Shown piece after piece: positions 1 through 9,435 of a stretch of DNA of 64,000 bases. The stretch's first letter is position 1. Each line of letters begins with the position of its first letter. Source of the DNA: Shimia sp965227725 (GTDB lineage: Bacteria > Pseudomonadota > Alphaproteobacteria > Rhodobacterales > Rhodobacteraceae); contig NZ_CBDDGH010000005.1 of NCBI RefSeq assembly GCF_965227725.1, positions 1,426,001 through 1,490,000 on the forward strand, read 5' to 3'. The translations under genes and the position numbers were made by a program. Under the pieces are notes generated by a model. It had not been told where the DNA came from, did no database searches, and saw only the letters and a list, made by a program, of their open reading frames with translations.

Positions 1-1265
<1,265 letters not shown>

Positions 1266-1635
1266 AGAACTGTCCGCCTGTTGTTTACCCGCCACAGCGG
1301 GCCATTTTCTGCCTACTCCAACACATTATTAAACACGCTTTCCGGAATCGTCATCCCAAAAAGCGCATTTCGCCACAAAATGTGGAGGAAAAATTATAAA
1401 ACTAGCGGCATCTTGCCGAAACCGCGATATTTTGCGGGGCAATCCATGCGCAGCACAACACTACGGAACCATCCGAGACACCTCTGGCGTCACGAGACTG
1501 GCTACTATTATATCGGAGACCACTGCTCGGCCTGCTTGATCCGCGTTCTCTGGCGGTTACGAAAACCTTAACGGCGCAGTCCGAAGAGGTCACCCCCAAA
1601 AAGTCACTTTCGTCACTTTATCCCCAACTAAAGCC
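1266..1635 (-). promoter_or_regulatory. ftsA-ftsZ intergenic region, probable ftsZ promoter region
   Basis: No convincing gene. The region is long for this cluster, where most neighbours overlap, so it probably holds the ftsZ promoter(s) and untranslated leader. A weak CtrA-like sequence, TTAC-N7-TTAAC, lies at 1557-1572 (consensus TTAA-N7-TTAAC, one mismatch). It is about 290 bp from the ftsZ start and could be chance. No terminator hairpin is apparent directly after ftsA. Confidence 0.45.
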
Positions 1636-2970
1636 TCACCAATTTTCCCGGAACCACCGCACCGCGCGCCCGATGGTGCGCGAGTGATAGCGATCCACCG
1701 GCAGGTCGAAGTCCCACCATTCGTCCTGCGGATGGGTTGCAAAAAGGCACATGCCAACCGTGGCGGCAAAGCCCGGTCCGGTCGCTGCCTGAGGCAGCCC
1801 ATGCACGCGCATCGGGCGACCAAGGCGCACCTGCTGACCCAGGATTTTGGAGGCCAGGCCGTCCAACCCCGGGATCTGGCTGCCGCCGCCGGTCAGCACA
1901 ATTTGCTGGCTCGGAAGGTGCTCAAACCCGGCCACATCCAGCCGCGCGCGCACTTCTTCGAGGATTTCTTCGACACGCGGGCGCATGATTCCAATCAATT
2001 CTGCGCGACTCACCGTGCGCCGATCATGCTCCCAATCGCCGGTGTCCCCGGCCAGTTCGATCATGTCGCGATCATCCATCCCGGTGGCCACAACGCCGCC
2101 ATAGAAGGTCTTGATCCGCTCCGCCGTGGCCATGGGCACCTGAAGCCCCATGGAGATGTCGCCGGTGACGTGATCGCCGCCCATGCGCACCGTGTCGGCA
2201 AAGATCATGTGCTTCTTCATGAAGATCGACAGACTGGTCGCCCCGCCGCCCATATCGATGCAAGCTGCGCCAAGCTCCTGCTCATCTTCCACCAGCGCGG
2301 ACAGACCGGAGACATAGGCCGAAGAGGCAATCCCCGCCAGCTCCAAATCACAGCGTTTGATGCAATGCACAAGGTTCTGTACCGCCGCCTTGTCGACGGT
2401 CAGCATATGCATGTCGGTGGTCAGCACCTGCCCCACCTGCCCGCGCGGATCATTGAGACCAGAGCGGTGATCCAGCGCAAAGTTTACGGGCTGTGCGTGC
2501 AGAACTTCGCGGTCCGCGCCGTAGTCGGGCACATCACAGGCCGCAAGCACGCGCGCCACATCCTGCTCGCCAACCACTTGGCCATGCACATCAATCTGTC
2601 CGTCCAGACCGTAGGAGCGCGGCTCAGCGCCAGAGAAACAGGCGATCACATGGTCCACGCGGATCTTGGCCATCTTCTGCGCAGCCTGCACCACCGTGCG
2701 AATGGCGCGCTCGGTTTCCTGCATGGTGTCGATTTCGCCAAACTTCACACCACGGGACATGATGGTGTTGGCGCCGATCACCCGAAAACCGCTTTGCCCC
2801 GCCATGGAGCCGATGCCCTCAACGCTGGCCAGCCGATCCGTGCCGTCAAAGCGCAGAACCAGACAGGCGATCTTGGACGTTCCCACATCCAGAACCGCAA
2901 TCACACCGCGTTGCATGGCCGCTTTGCGCATCGCACGCATGGCGCGCTGGCTTTGATACAGCTCTGTCAT
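1636..2970 (-). CDS. ftsA: Cell division protein FtsA
   Basis: Actin-like ATPase that anchors FtsZ filaments to the membrane and recruits later division proteins. The 444 residues contain the phosphate-1 motif VLDVGTSK at about 26-33, the phosphate-2 region IDMGGGATS near the middle and the adenosine motif VLTGGGSQIPGL towards the C-terminus. The chosen ATG forms an ATGA overlap with the ftsQ stop codon. A 13-codon longer reading exists but would run back into ftsQ, and coupling favours the shorter start. The protein ends in an Arg/Trp-rich segment compatible with an amphipathic membrane helix. Confidence 0.95.
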   Translation of the reverse strand: MTELYQSQRAMRAMRKAAMQRGVIAVLDVGTSKIACLVLRFDGTDRLASVEGIGSMAGQSGFRVIGANTIMSRGVKFGEIDTMQETERAIRTVVQAAQKMAKIRVDHVIACFSGAEPRSYGLDGQIDVHGQVVGEQDVARVLAACDVPDYGADREVLHAQPVNFALDHRSGLNDPRGQVGQVLTTDMHMLTVDKAAVQNLVHCIKRCDLELAGIASSAYVSGLSALVEDEQELGAACIDMGGGATSLSIFMKKHMIFADTVRMGGDHVTGDISMGLQVPMATAERIKTFYGGVVATGMDDRDMIELAGDTGDWEHDRRTVSRAELIGIMRPRVEEILEEVRARLDVAGFEHLPSQQIVLTGGGSQIPGLDGLASKILGQQVRLGRPMRVHGLPQAATGPGFAATVGMCLFATHPQDEWWDFDLPVDRYHSRTIGRAVRWFRENW

Positions 2971-3860
2971 TGTCCTATTGTCCCCAAGGTTATCTGACTG
3001 GTGCGCCACCAGTCCTCGACGGCATTTTCTGTAAGTTGGATGGTCGGACGACGGGTCAGCCGCATGTCCACCACCGAAATATCGCGCTCCAGAAGCTCCT
3101 GCGCGCTGTTGAGTGCGACCACACGGTCAAGCGCCTGCACAGCCCCCTGCTCCGGCAGCAAAATCCGCTGCTCACGGGTCAGCACCACGTCCCAGCGCCG
3201 CTCCCCGACACGCACAAGGCCGATCACACGATCCGCGATCGGATCAGCCGCAGCAAAAAGCTCCAACGCTTCACGCACATGACCTTCGGCGCCCTCGCCC
3301 GCAATCAGCGGCATCTGCGCATGGGCGCTGCGCGACACGGCCGGACCGGTCACATGACCATCCGGATCCACAAGCGTCAGCCCCTCATGGGTGCGCCAAA
3401 CAACAACTGGCGTGCGCTCTGCAATATCAAGCTGCAACACCCCGCCGGTGCGCACCCGCACGGAGGCGCTGGCAATCGACGGCAGCTCACTGACCCGCGC
3501 CTGAATGGCGGGCAGATCAAGGTCAAAGGAGCTCACCGGAAAGCTCAACGACAGAATATCGCGGATGTCCTCGGAGGTACCATCGGAGGCGCCATCAATC
3601 GCCATCGCGCTGACCATGAACTCGGGGCGTGTCGCAATCTCGCGGCGCAGATCATTGATCGCAAGGCTCAGCGCCTCCCGACGATCCTCATCAGAGAAAT
3701 AAATCAGCGTCCCGCCGGCCACGACTGCAAAAGGCACAACCGTACGCAGGCAAAAGCGAAAGAGCGGCGTCAGCATCAGCCGCTCAAAGCGATAGGCCCA
3801 CCGGCTCGGCGCGGGATCGTGGCGCGGCTTTTTGCGCTTTGGCGCGCTCAGCGGTCGCAT
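2967..3860 (-). CDS. ftsQ: Cell division protein FtsQ
   Basis: Bitopic divisome protein that links cytoplasmic and periplasmic division components. The 297 residues have a basic cytoplasmic N-terminus (KRKK), one transmembrane helix at about 40-60 (PFAVVAGGTLIYF), then a POTRA domain containing LPSIASASVRVR and the FtsQ-type beta domain. The start used gives a 13-bp overlap with ddl; a 17-codon longer reading would reach further into ddl and is less likely. It lies between ddl and ftsA, the usual alphaproteobacterial order. Confidence 0.93.
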   Translation of the reverse strand: MRPLSAPKRKKPRHDPAPSRWAYRFERLMLTPLFRFCLRTVVPFAVVAGGTLIYFSDEDRREALSLAINDLRREIATRPEFMVSAMAIDGASDGTSEDIRDILSLSFPVSSFDLDLPAIQARVSELPSIASASVRVRTGGVLQLDIAERTPVVVWRTHEGLTLVDPDGHVTGPAVSRSAHAQMPLIAGEGAEGHVREALELFAAADPIADRVIGLVRVGERRWDVVLTREQRILLPEQGAVQALDRVVALNSAQELLERDISVVDMRLTRRPTIQLTENAVEDWWRTSQITLGTIGQ

Positions 3861-4762
3861 GAGGCGTCCTCCACCATCCAGCTGCAGAACTCTGCAAAAG
3901 ACATGCCGCAATGTGCCGCCTGCTCCGGCGACAGCGATGTGGGGGTCATGCCCGGCTGGGTGTTAACCTCCAGCAGGATCAACCCATCCAATCCGCGCGC
4001 CTCATCCCAGCGGAAATCGGTGCGCGACACACCCCGACAGCCAAGCGCGTTGTGCGCGCGCACGGCATAGTCCATGCAGGCGTCGTAGATCTCTTGCGGC
4101 ACCTGCGCGGGGATCTCATGGCGCGATCCGCCCTCGGCGTATTTCGCCTCGTAATCATACCAGCCGTCGGTGATGATATCGGTCACGCCCAAAGCCCGGT
4201 CGCCCATCACGGTGGTCGTCAATTCACGGCCAGGCGCATAGGTTTCCACCATCACCTCATCGGGCATGGTCTCCGCCAGTTTGGGCGGCGTGTTGGCGCC
4301 GGCGTTGACGATATAGATGCCAACCGAGGAGCCTTCATTGTTAGGCTTCACCACATAGGGCGGTTCCATCACGTGGCGCGCACTCACATCGGCTTTGTCC
4401 GCTATCACGCTTTCCACCACCGGCAGACCGGCGGCTTTGAAAGCCTCTTTGGCGCGCTGCTTGTCCATGGCAAGGGCTGAAGCCAGCACACCGGAATGGG
4501 TGTAGGGGATGCGCATCCATTCAAAAATGCCCTGCACACAGCCGTCTTCGCCCCAGCGGCCGTGCAGCGCATTGAAAACCACATCCGGAGAAATCTCTTT
4601 AAGGCGCGCAACAAGATCCGACCCGGCATCAAGCTCGACGGTCTCATATCCTGCTTCCCGCAGCGCAGCGGCGCATTCACGCCCTGTGGAAAGCGAAACC
4701 TCGCGTTCTGCAGAGGGTCCGCCCATCACAACTGCAACTTTGGGGTTTGTCTGCTCTGACAT
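3848..4762 (-). CDS. ddl: D-alanine--D-alanine ligase
   Basis: Joins two D-alanines with ATP to make the dipeptide used by MurF. The 304 residues show the N-terminal VMGGPSAEREVSLSTG loop, the ATP-grasp domain (PYVVKPNNEGSSVGI at mid-protein) and the C-terminal LLEVNTQPGMT motif that binds magnesium and substrate. The ATG at 4762 is preferred; an upstream in-frame TTG adds two residues. It is preceded by an unusual array of small hairpins (4787-4942) and overlaps ftsQ by 13 bp, so ddl, ftsQ and ftsA are probably one transcription unit. Confidence 0.95.
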   Translation of the reverse strand: MSEQTNPKVAVVMGGPSAEREVSLSTGRECAAALREAGYETVELDAGSDLVARLKEISPDVVFNALHGRWGEDGCVQGIFEWMRIPYTHSGVLASALAMDKQRAKEAFKAAGLPVVESVIADKADVSARHVMEPPYVVKPNNEGSSVGIYIVNAGANTPPKLAETMPDEVMVETYAPGRELTTTVMGDRALGVTDIITDGWYDYEAKYAEGGSRHEIPAQVPQEIYDACMDYAVRAHNALGCRGVSRTDFRWDEARGLDGLILLEVNTQPGMTPTSLSPEQAAHCGMSFAEFCSWMVEDASCDR

Positions 4763-4786
4763 ACCCAACGTGCCTCAATGTCCCGA

Positions 4787-4942
4787 GCCGTTTTCGGCCC
4801 TGTTTTGGTTTGAGCCCTTCGGACTCGTTATCGCGGCCTTGTTCAGCCGCATTTTTATTCAGGCAAGGGATGCCTGCTCGGATTGGGCTTTGTGCCCTGC
4901 TCTCAGTTCGGGCTTTGCCCTGTTTTATCGGGCTTTGCGCCC
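4787..4942 (-). promoter_or_regulatory. Array of seven short hairpins in the ddl leader
   Basis: Between murB and ddl are seven consecutive short inverted repeats: 4787-4798 (GCCG/CGGC), 4812-4826 (GAGCCC/GGACTC, one wobble), 4833-4850 (GCGGC/GCCGC), 4860-4876 (CAGGCA/TGCCTG), and 4885-4897, 4910-4920 and 4930-4942 (all GGGC/GCCC). The last three have nearly the same loop (TTTGT, TTT, TTTGC). They lie within about 25-180 nt upstream of the ddl ATG and would be in its leader RNA if transcription starts upstream of 4942. Role unknown: an mRNA stability element, a structured leader or a REP-like array are all possible. Confidence 0.55.
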
Positions 4943-5000
4943 TTGTTGTGATATCTTCAAACCGCTTTTTTGTGCCTGTTATTAAGCATTTGGTAAGAAG

Positions 5001-5927
5001 TTAATCAGCGGACGGTTCCCCGACCCGCATGATTTCCCACTGTAGCTCTATTCCGCTGTTTTGGAAAACCCTTTTTCGCACTTCCTCGCCCAGATTTTCC
5101 AAATCTGCCGCTGTGGCGTCGCCGGTATTGATCATGAAATTGGAATGCATATCGCTCATCTGCGCGCCACCTATGCGTGCGCCACGCATCCCCGCATCAT
5201 CAATCACCTTCCAGGCTTTGAGGTCATGCACATCATCCGCCTTCCCGGTAGAAGAGAAGCCAGCCGGATTGCGGAAGGTGCTGCCTGCGGAGCGGTCCTT
5301 GGTGGGTTGTGTTGCATCGCGCTTGGCCAATTGCGTCTCCATGCGGGCGGCCAACTCTTCCGGATCACCGGATGGCCCTTCCAAAACCGCCTCCACAATC
5401 ACCCAGCCTTCGGGGAGGTCGGTCTGACGGTACTGGAAATTCAGATCCTCCGCTGTAAGCGTCACGATCTCGCCCGCGCGCGTCACAGCCGTCGCCTGCA
5501 CAAATACATCCGCGGTATAGCTGCCGTAGCATCCTGCATTCATACGCACCGCGCCACCAATCGCGCCGGGAATGGTGCGCAGAAAGGTCAGATCAACACC
5601 TTCGGCAGCCGCCTTGCGCGCCACATGCGCATCCAGCGCAGCCACACCGGCGCGCACGCGATTGCCCTCAATCTCAATGGCATTAAATCCCCGCCCCATA
5701 CGGATCACCACCGCACGCAAACCGCCATCGCGCACGATCAGATTGGAGCCGACCCCCATCGGGAAAACCGCCACGTCTTTGGGCAGCGCTTTGAGGAAAT
5801 CCGCCAGATCCTGCACATCCGCGGGCTGAAACAGATAATCCGCCGGTCCACCCACACGCAGCCACGTCAGCCCCGACAGCTCCTTGCCAGGCGTTAGCTT
5901 GCCGCGCGGTGTGGGCAGATCAGTCAT
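5001..5927 (-). CDS. murB: UDP-N-acetylmuramate dehydrogenase MurB
   Basis: FAD enzyme that reduces UDP-GlcNAc-enolpyruvate to UDP-MurNAc with NADPH in the cytoplasm. The 308 residues contain TWLRVGGPADY at about 21-31, the FAD-binding segment FPMGVGSNLIVRDGG at about 56-70, IPGAIGGAVRMNAGCYG at about 120 and the catalytic-serine region DRSAGSTFRNP (S of AGSTF). Length and motifs fit the shorter type II-like MurB of Gram-positives and alphaproteobacteria. The next gene downstream on the same strand is ddl, after the hairpin array. Confidence 0.96.
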   Translation of the reverse strand: MTDLPTPRGKLTPGKELSGLTWLRVGGPADYLFQPADVQDLADFLKALPKDVAVFPMGVGSNLIVRDGGLRAVVIRMGRGFNAIEIEGNRVRAGVAALDAHVARKAAAEGVDLTFLRTIPGAIGGAVRMNAGCYGSYTADVFVQATAVTRAGEIVTLTAEDLNFQYRQTDLPEGWVIVEAVLEGPSGDPEELAARMETQLAKRDATQPTKDRSAGSTFRNPAGFSSTGKADDVHDLKAWKVIDDAGMRGARIGGAQMSDMHSNFMINTGDATAADLENLGEEVRKRVFQNSGIELQWEIMRVGEPSAD

Positions 5928-6023
5928 GTCAGGGGTCCTTCGGGGTCTTGTGGTCCCTGCACCGATACCGAAGCGACCCTATCCCGGCAAGCCCTTGACC
6001 TCTGGCATGGCGCCAATTCCCGC

Positions 6024-6350
6024 CTAAGCGCGATTGCGCAGCCGGAAGATTACAAGATGCAGCCCCCAGCCCATCGCCAGCACGCCGGGCAAAGCCAGCA
6101 CCAGCCAGCCGCTATAGGCATAAAGCGCCACTAACGACTCCGGGTCAGAAACGGTGTCAAAGGTTTTGAGCGTCACCAGCAACGAGGCCAGCAGAACCGC
6201 CAGACAGATCAGGATCAGACTTGCCCGCTTCAGCAGCGGTCGGGTGCGACGGAATCCGGTGATCGCACCATAAAGCGGCATCAGCATCACCGCAAACCAG
6301 ACCAGCGCGTTCAGCCCAAGGGTCACATCAAGGATCAGATCGGCGATCAT
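6024..6350 (-). CDS. Small three-helix membrane protein, unknown function
   Basis: 108 residues, not recognised. It has about three hydrophobic segments (ALVWFAVMLMPLYGAI near 15-30, LILICLAVLLASLLV near 45-60 and WLVLALPGVLAMGWGLHLVIF near 80-100) with Arg-rich loops (RRTRPLLKR). The ATG forms an ATGA overlap with the stop of the upstream DUF2484 gene. A longer reading in this frame exists but would cover that gene completely and is rejected. It lies between murC and murB, so a link to the cell envelope is plausible but inferred only from position. Confidence 0.72.
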   Translation of the reverse strand: MIADLILDVTLGLNALVWFAVMLMPLYGAITGFRRTRPLLKRASLILICLAVLLASLLVTLKTFDTVSDPESLVALYAYSGWLVLALPGVLAMGWGLHLVIFRLRNRA

Positions 6351-6592
6351 CCGATCTTCCCTTTCACCCAGCGCCACAGGTAGATCACCGGCCACCGCAT
6401 GATCCAAGCGCCCATCCCCACCAGCACCAACGCCAGCCAGATGTTGTGCTGGATGGCCACGCCGATCACAATCGGCACGCCAAGCGCAATCATCACATAA
6501 GCAAAAGACCAGAGATTGTCCTTGGACGGAAACATCGCGCGCAGATTGGCCGCAATCAGCCAGATGAAGGCACAGGTCAGCGACAGGCTCAT
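6347..6592 (-). CDS. DUF2484 family membrane protein (copy 2)
   Basis: 81 residues, starting MSLSLTCAFIWLIAA like its neighbour, with two to three hydrophobic stretches and the ending RWPVIYLWRWVKGKIG. It resembles the adjacent upstream protein across its length (MSLSLT start, central VAIQHNIWL/IFYEHGWL, then RWPVIYLW/RRPLNYYV), so the two look like tandem paralogues. Both ends overlap neighbours as ATGA, indicating coupled translation. DUF2484 is found next to murC/murB in Rhodobacteraceae and has no assigned function. Confidence 0.8.
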   Translation of the reverse strand: MSLSLTCAFIWLIAANLRAMFPSKDNLWSFAYVMIALGVPIVIGVAIQHNIWLALVLVGMGAWIMRWPVIYLWRWVKGKIG

Positions 6593-6858
6593 TCCTCAGC
6601 CTCGGCAATGTCGCTCTCGACAGGCAATCCCATCCACTTGCGCACGTAATAATTCAACGGCCGGCGGAACATGGAGACAAAGCCAAAAAGCGCCAGCCCG
6701 CCAAACAGCCAACCGTGCTCATAAAAGATCACCGCAATCAGGATCATCGCGGCCACAAACAAGGCCCAGCCAACAGCGAATTGTTTCTGCAAAGGCAGCA
6801 TGGCTACCACGGCGGCGGCCAGTACCCAAACGCAGGCAAGGGTCAAAGATAGGCTCAC
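6589..6858 (-). CDS. DUF2484 family membrane protein (copy 1)
   Basis: 89 residues: an N-terminal helix (LTLACVWVLAAAVVAML), a central hydrophobic pair (WALFVAAMILIAVIF and WLFGGLALFGFVSMF) and a polar C-terminal tail rich in Glu/Ala (ESDIAEAEE). It is the first of three small membrane protein genes between murC and murB. It overlaps the next copy by ATGA and lies 68 bp after the murC stop. Family membership is from recalled similarity; the function is unknown. Confidence 0.82.
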   Translation of the reverse strand: MSLSLTLACVWVLAAAVVAMLPLQKQFAVGWALFVAAMILIAVIFYEHGWLFGGLALFGFVSMFRRPLNYYVRKWMGLPVESDIAEAEE

Positions 6859-6926
6859 GTCATGTCCCTCATATCTCTTTCAGAGGCACTCTAATGCGCT
6901 GTGAGGCGCGCGCAAGCCACCACAGC

Positions 6927-8336
6927 TTATGCTCCCAGATGCCCCGGCAACCCATTGGCCCAGGCGCTGATCGACCCGGCCCCAAGGCACACAACAATGT
7001 CGCCGGGTTTGGCGGTGTCTTTGACCAAAGCGATCAGATCGCTTTCCTCAGAGATGGCGACCGCATGACGATGCCCATGCGCCACCAGCCCATTGATCAG
7101 ATCATCACGGCTCGCCCCCTCAATCGGGGCCTCACCGGCGGCAAAGACATCGGCAATGCCCACCACATCAGCCTCATTGAAGCAGGTGCAGAAATCCTCA
7201 AACAGCGAATGCAGACGTGTGAAACGGTGCGGCTGATGCACAGCGATGACCCGTCCGCCACTGTCGCCAATCGCCTGCCGCGCAGCCTTCAGCACTGCGG
7301 CGATCTCCACAGGATGGTGACCATAGTCATCAATCACCGGCACGCCACCCAGCACTTCGCCCACTTTGGTGAAGCGACGGTTCACCCCGCCAAAGGCGGC
7401 AAGTGCTGCACGGATTTCCTCAAGCTTCATGCCCAAATGGCGCGCGATGGCCACGGCCGAAAGCGCATTGGACACATTGTGGTCCCCCGGCATCGGCAAA
7501 GTGCAGCCTTCGATCACCTTGCCCTCAGCCTGCAGCGCGATATCAAAATGCGCCACGCCCGCTTTATAGGTCAGGTTGATCGCCCGCACATCCGCTTGGG
7601 CATTGAAGCCAAAGGTCACCACGCGCCGGTCGGTGATCTTGCCCACCAGCGTCTGCACATCCGGATCATCGGTGCAACAGACCGCCAGCCCGTAAAACGG
7701 AATGTTGGAGACAAAATCATAAAAGCCTTTGTGCAGCGCCTCCTCGGTGCCCCAGTGCTCCATATGCTCCGGGTCGATATTGGTCACAATCGCAATGGTC
7801 GCAGGCAGACGGTTGAACGTGCCGTCGCTCTCATCAGCCTCCACAACCATCCATTCGCCTTCACCCACACGCGCGTTAGAGCCATAGGCGTGAATGATCC
7901 CGCCGTTCACCACGGTCGGGTCAAAATGGCCATGATCCAAAAGTGCCGCGACCATGGTGGTGGTGGTGGTTTTGCCATGAGTGCCCGCCACAGCGATGTT
8001 GGATTTCAGCCGCATCAGCTCGGCCAGCATTTCCGCGCGGCGCACTACAGGCAGGCCTTTGCGGCGCGCCTCATCCAGCTCCGGATTGCCCGGTTTGATG
8101 GCCGAGGAAATCACCACCACTTCGGCGTTTTCCAGATTTTCTGCGCGCTGGTCTTCAAACACCGTCGCCCCCATGCCTGCCAGTCGCTGGGTGATCTTGG
8201 TGGTTTTCAGGTCTGATCCTTGCACCGTATAGCCATGGTTCACCAGCACCTCGGCAATGCCGGACATGCCAATGCCGCCAATCCCCACAAAGTGGATGGC
8301 GCCCACGTCGCCAGGAAGTTTGGTTGCTGCGTTCAT
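6927..8336 (-). CDS. murC: UDP-N-acetylmuramate--L-alanine ligase MurC
   Basis: Cytoplasmic Mur ligase adding L-alanine to UDP-MurNAc with ATP. The 469 residues begin with the Rossmann motif IHFVGIGGIGMSGIAEVL, followed by the ATP-binding AGTHGKTTTTTM, the central domain with NIDPEHMEHW and the C-terminal DDYGHHPVEI motif. The ATG at 8336 lies 1 bp after the murG stop; a 14-codon longer reading would overlap murG and is less likely. A ribosome binding site (AAGGAC) lies inside the end of murG. Confidence 0.97.
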   Translation of the reverse strand: MNAATKLPGDVGAIHFVGIGGIGMSGIAEVLVNHGYTVQGSDLKTTKITQRLAGMGATVFEDQRAENLENAEVVVISSAIKPGNPELDEARRKGLPVVRRAEMLAELMRLKSNIAVAGTHGKTTTTTMVAALLDHGHFDPTVVNGGIIHAYGSNARVGEGEWMVVEADESDGTFNRLPATIAIVTNIDPEHMEHWGTEEALHKGFYDFVSNIPFYGLAVCCTDDPDVQTLVGKITDRRVVTFGFNAQADVRAINLTYKAGVAHFDIALQAEGKVIEGCTLPMPGDHNVSNALSAVAIARHLGMKLEEIRAALAAFGGVNRRFTKVGEVLGGVPVIDDYGHHPVEIAAVLKAARQAIGDSGGRVIAVHQPHRFTRLHSLFEDFCTCFNEADVVGIADVFAAGEAPIEGASRDDLINGLVAHGHRHAVAISEESDLIALVKDTAKPGDIVVCLGAGSISAWANGLPGHLGA

Positions 8337-8337
8337 C

Positions 8338-9435
8338 TTATTGGTCCTTGTTCGCCAGCTGCTCGACCAGCGCCACAAGCGCCTCGGTCGCGTCCGGCTT
8401 GCCCGCCGACAGCGCGGCCTGCGCCATCTGGCTTGCGCCCTGCGGGTTGCTCAAAATGGTTGTGATTTGTTCGGTCAGTGACTCCGGCGTCAGAAGGCTC
8501 TCGGGCACAACAATCGCCCCGCCCGCCTCTGCCAGCCCCCGCGCATTGGCCGTCTGGTGATCGCCCGCCGCTGCTGCAAAAGGCACAAGGATCGACGGGC
8601 GGCCAATGATGGAGATATCCGCCACCGAGCTCGCGCCGGAACGTGAAATCACCAGCTGCGCTTCGCTCATCCGTGCCGGAACATCGGTGAAGAACGGCTG
8701 CACATCCGCCGCAATGCCCGCTTCTGCGTAAAAGGCCGACACCCGATCAAAATCCTCATCGCGCGCCTGATGCGCCACGCGCAGGTTGCCCAGAATATCA
8801 GACGACAAAGCGGCAATCGCCGCAGGCACCACATCACTTAAGATGCGCGCGCCTTGGCTGCCGCCAATCACCAGCACCGACATGGGGTAATCCCCCGGCG
8901 CGATATAGCCTGCACCCGCACGATCCATCACCGCCTTGCGCACAGGGTTGCCCACCGGCGTGCCTTCAACACCGTCCGGCAGCGCCGTTGGCCAGGTGCC
9001 ACAGGCCACCACATCCACGCGGTTGGCAAAGATCTCATTGACCCGCCCCAACACACCGTTCTGCTCATGGATCATCCGCGGCAGCTTCAACAGCCAGGCC
9101 GCCCCCATCGCCGGAATGGTCGGATAACCGCCAAAGCCGACCACCACATCGGGCCGGTCTTTGCGCATCTTCAGCGCAGCGCCAAAAACGCCGCCAAGGA
9201 TGCGAAACGGCACCGCCAGCTTGGCCAGCGCCCCGCCACGCGCAAAGGTGGCCGAGCTGACCTCCTCAATCTCCACCGTATGGGGAAAGCCTCCGGTGTA
9301 GCGGGCGCCGCGCGCATCCGTGGAAAGCTTGACCCGCCAGCCTTTGCGCAGCATCACCTCCGCCAGCGCCTGCGCCGGAAACATATGGCCGCCTGTGCCA
9401 CCTGCCGCAATCACCAAAAGTGGCTGTCTACTCAT
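8338..9435 (-). CDS. murG: UDP-GlcNAc lipid I transferase MurG
   Basis: Membrane-associated GT-B glycosyltransferase converting lipid I to lipid II on the inner face of the cytoplasmic membrane. The 365 residues show the first G-loop AAGGTGGHMFPAQALAE at about 10-26, the second loop GFGGYPTIPAMGAAWL, HEQNGVLGRVN, and in the C-domain VIGGSQGARILSDVVP and RSGASSVADIS. It overlaps the ftsW stop by ATGA, so FtsW and MurG are probably co-translated. Confidence 0.97.
   Translation of the reverse strand: MSRQPLLVIAAGGTGGHMFPAQALAEVMLRKGWRVKLSTDARGARYTGGFPHTVEIEEVSSATFARGGALAKLAVPFRILGGVFGAALKMRKDRPDVVVGFGGYPTIPAMGAAWLLKLPRMIHEQNGVLGRVNEIFANRVDVVACGTWPTALPDGVEGTPVGNPVRKAVMDRAGAGYIAPGDYPMSVLVIGGSQGARILSDVVPAAIAALSSDILGNLRVAHQARDEDFDRVSAFYAEAGIAADVQPFFTDVPARMSEAQLVISRSGASSVADISIIGRPSILVPFAAAAGDHQTANARGLAEAGGAIVVPESLLTPESLTEQITTILSNPQGASQMAQAALSAGKPDATEALVALVEQLANKDQ

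Noticed and set aside
1557..1572. A CtrA binding site upstream of ftsZ
   Set aside because: One mismatch to a short AT-rich consensus, about 290 bp from ftsZ. Insufficient to list as a site; noted in the region description only.
4787..4942. A CRISPR array
   Set aside because: The repeated units are 11-18 bp, differ in stem sequence, and have no constant-length spacers; no cas genes are present.
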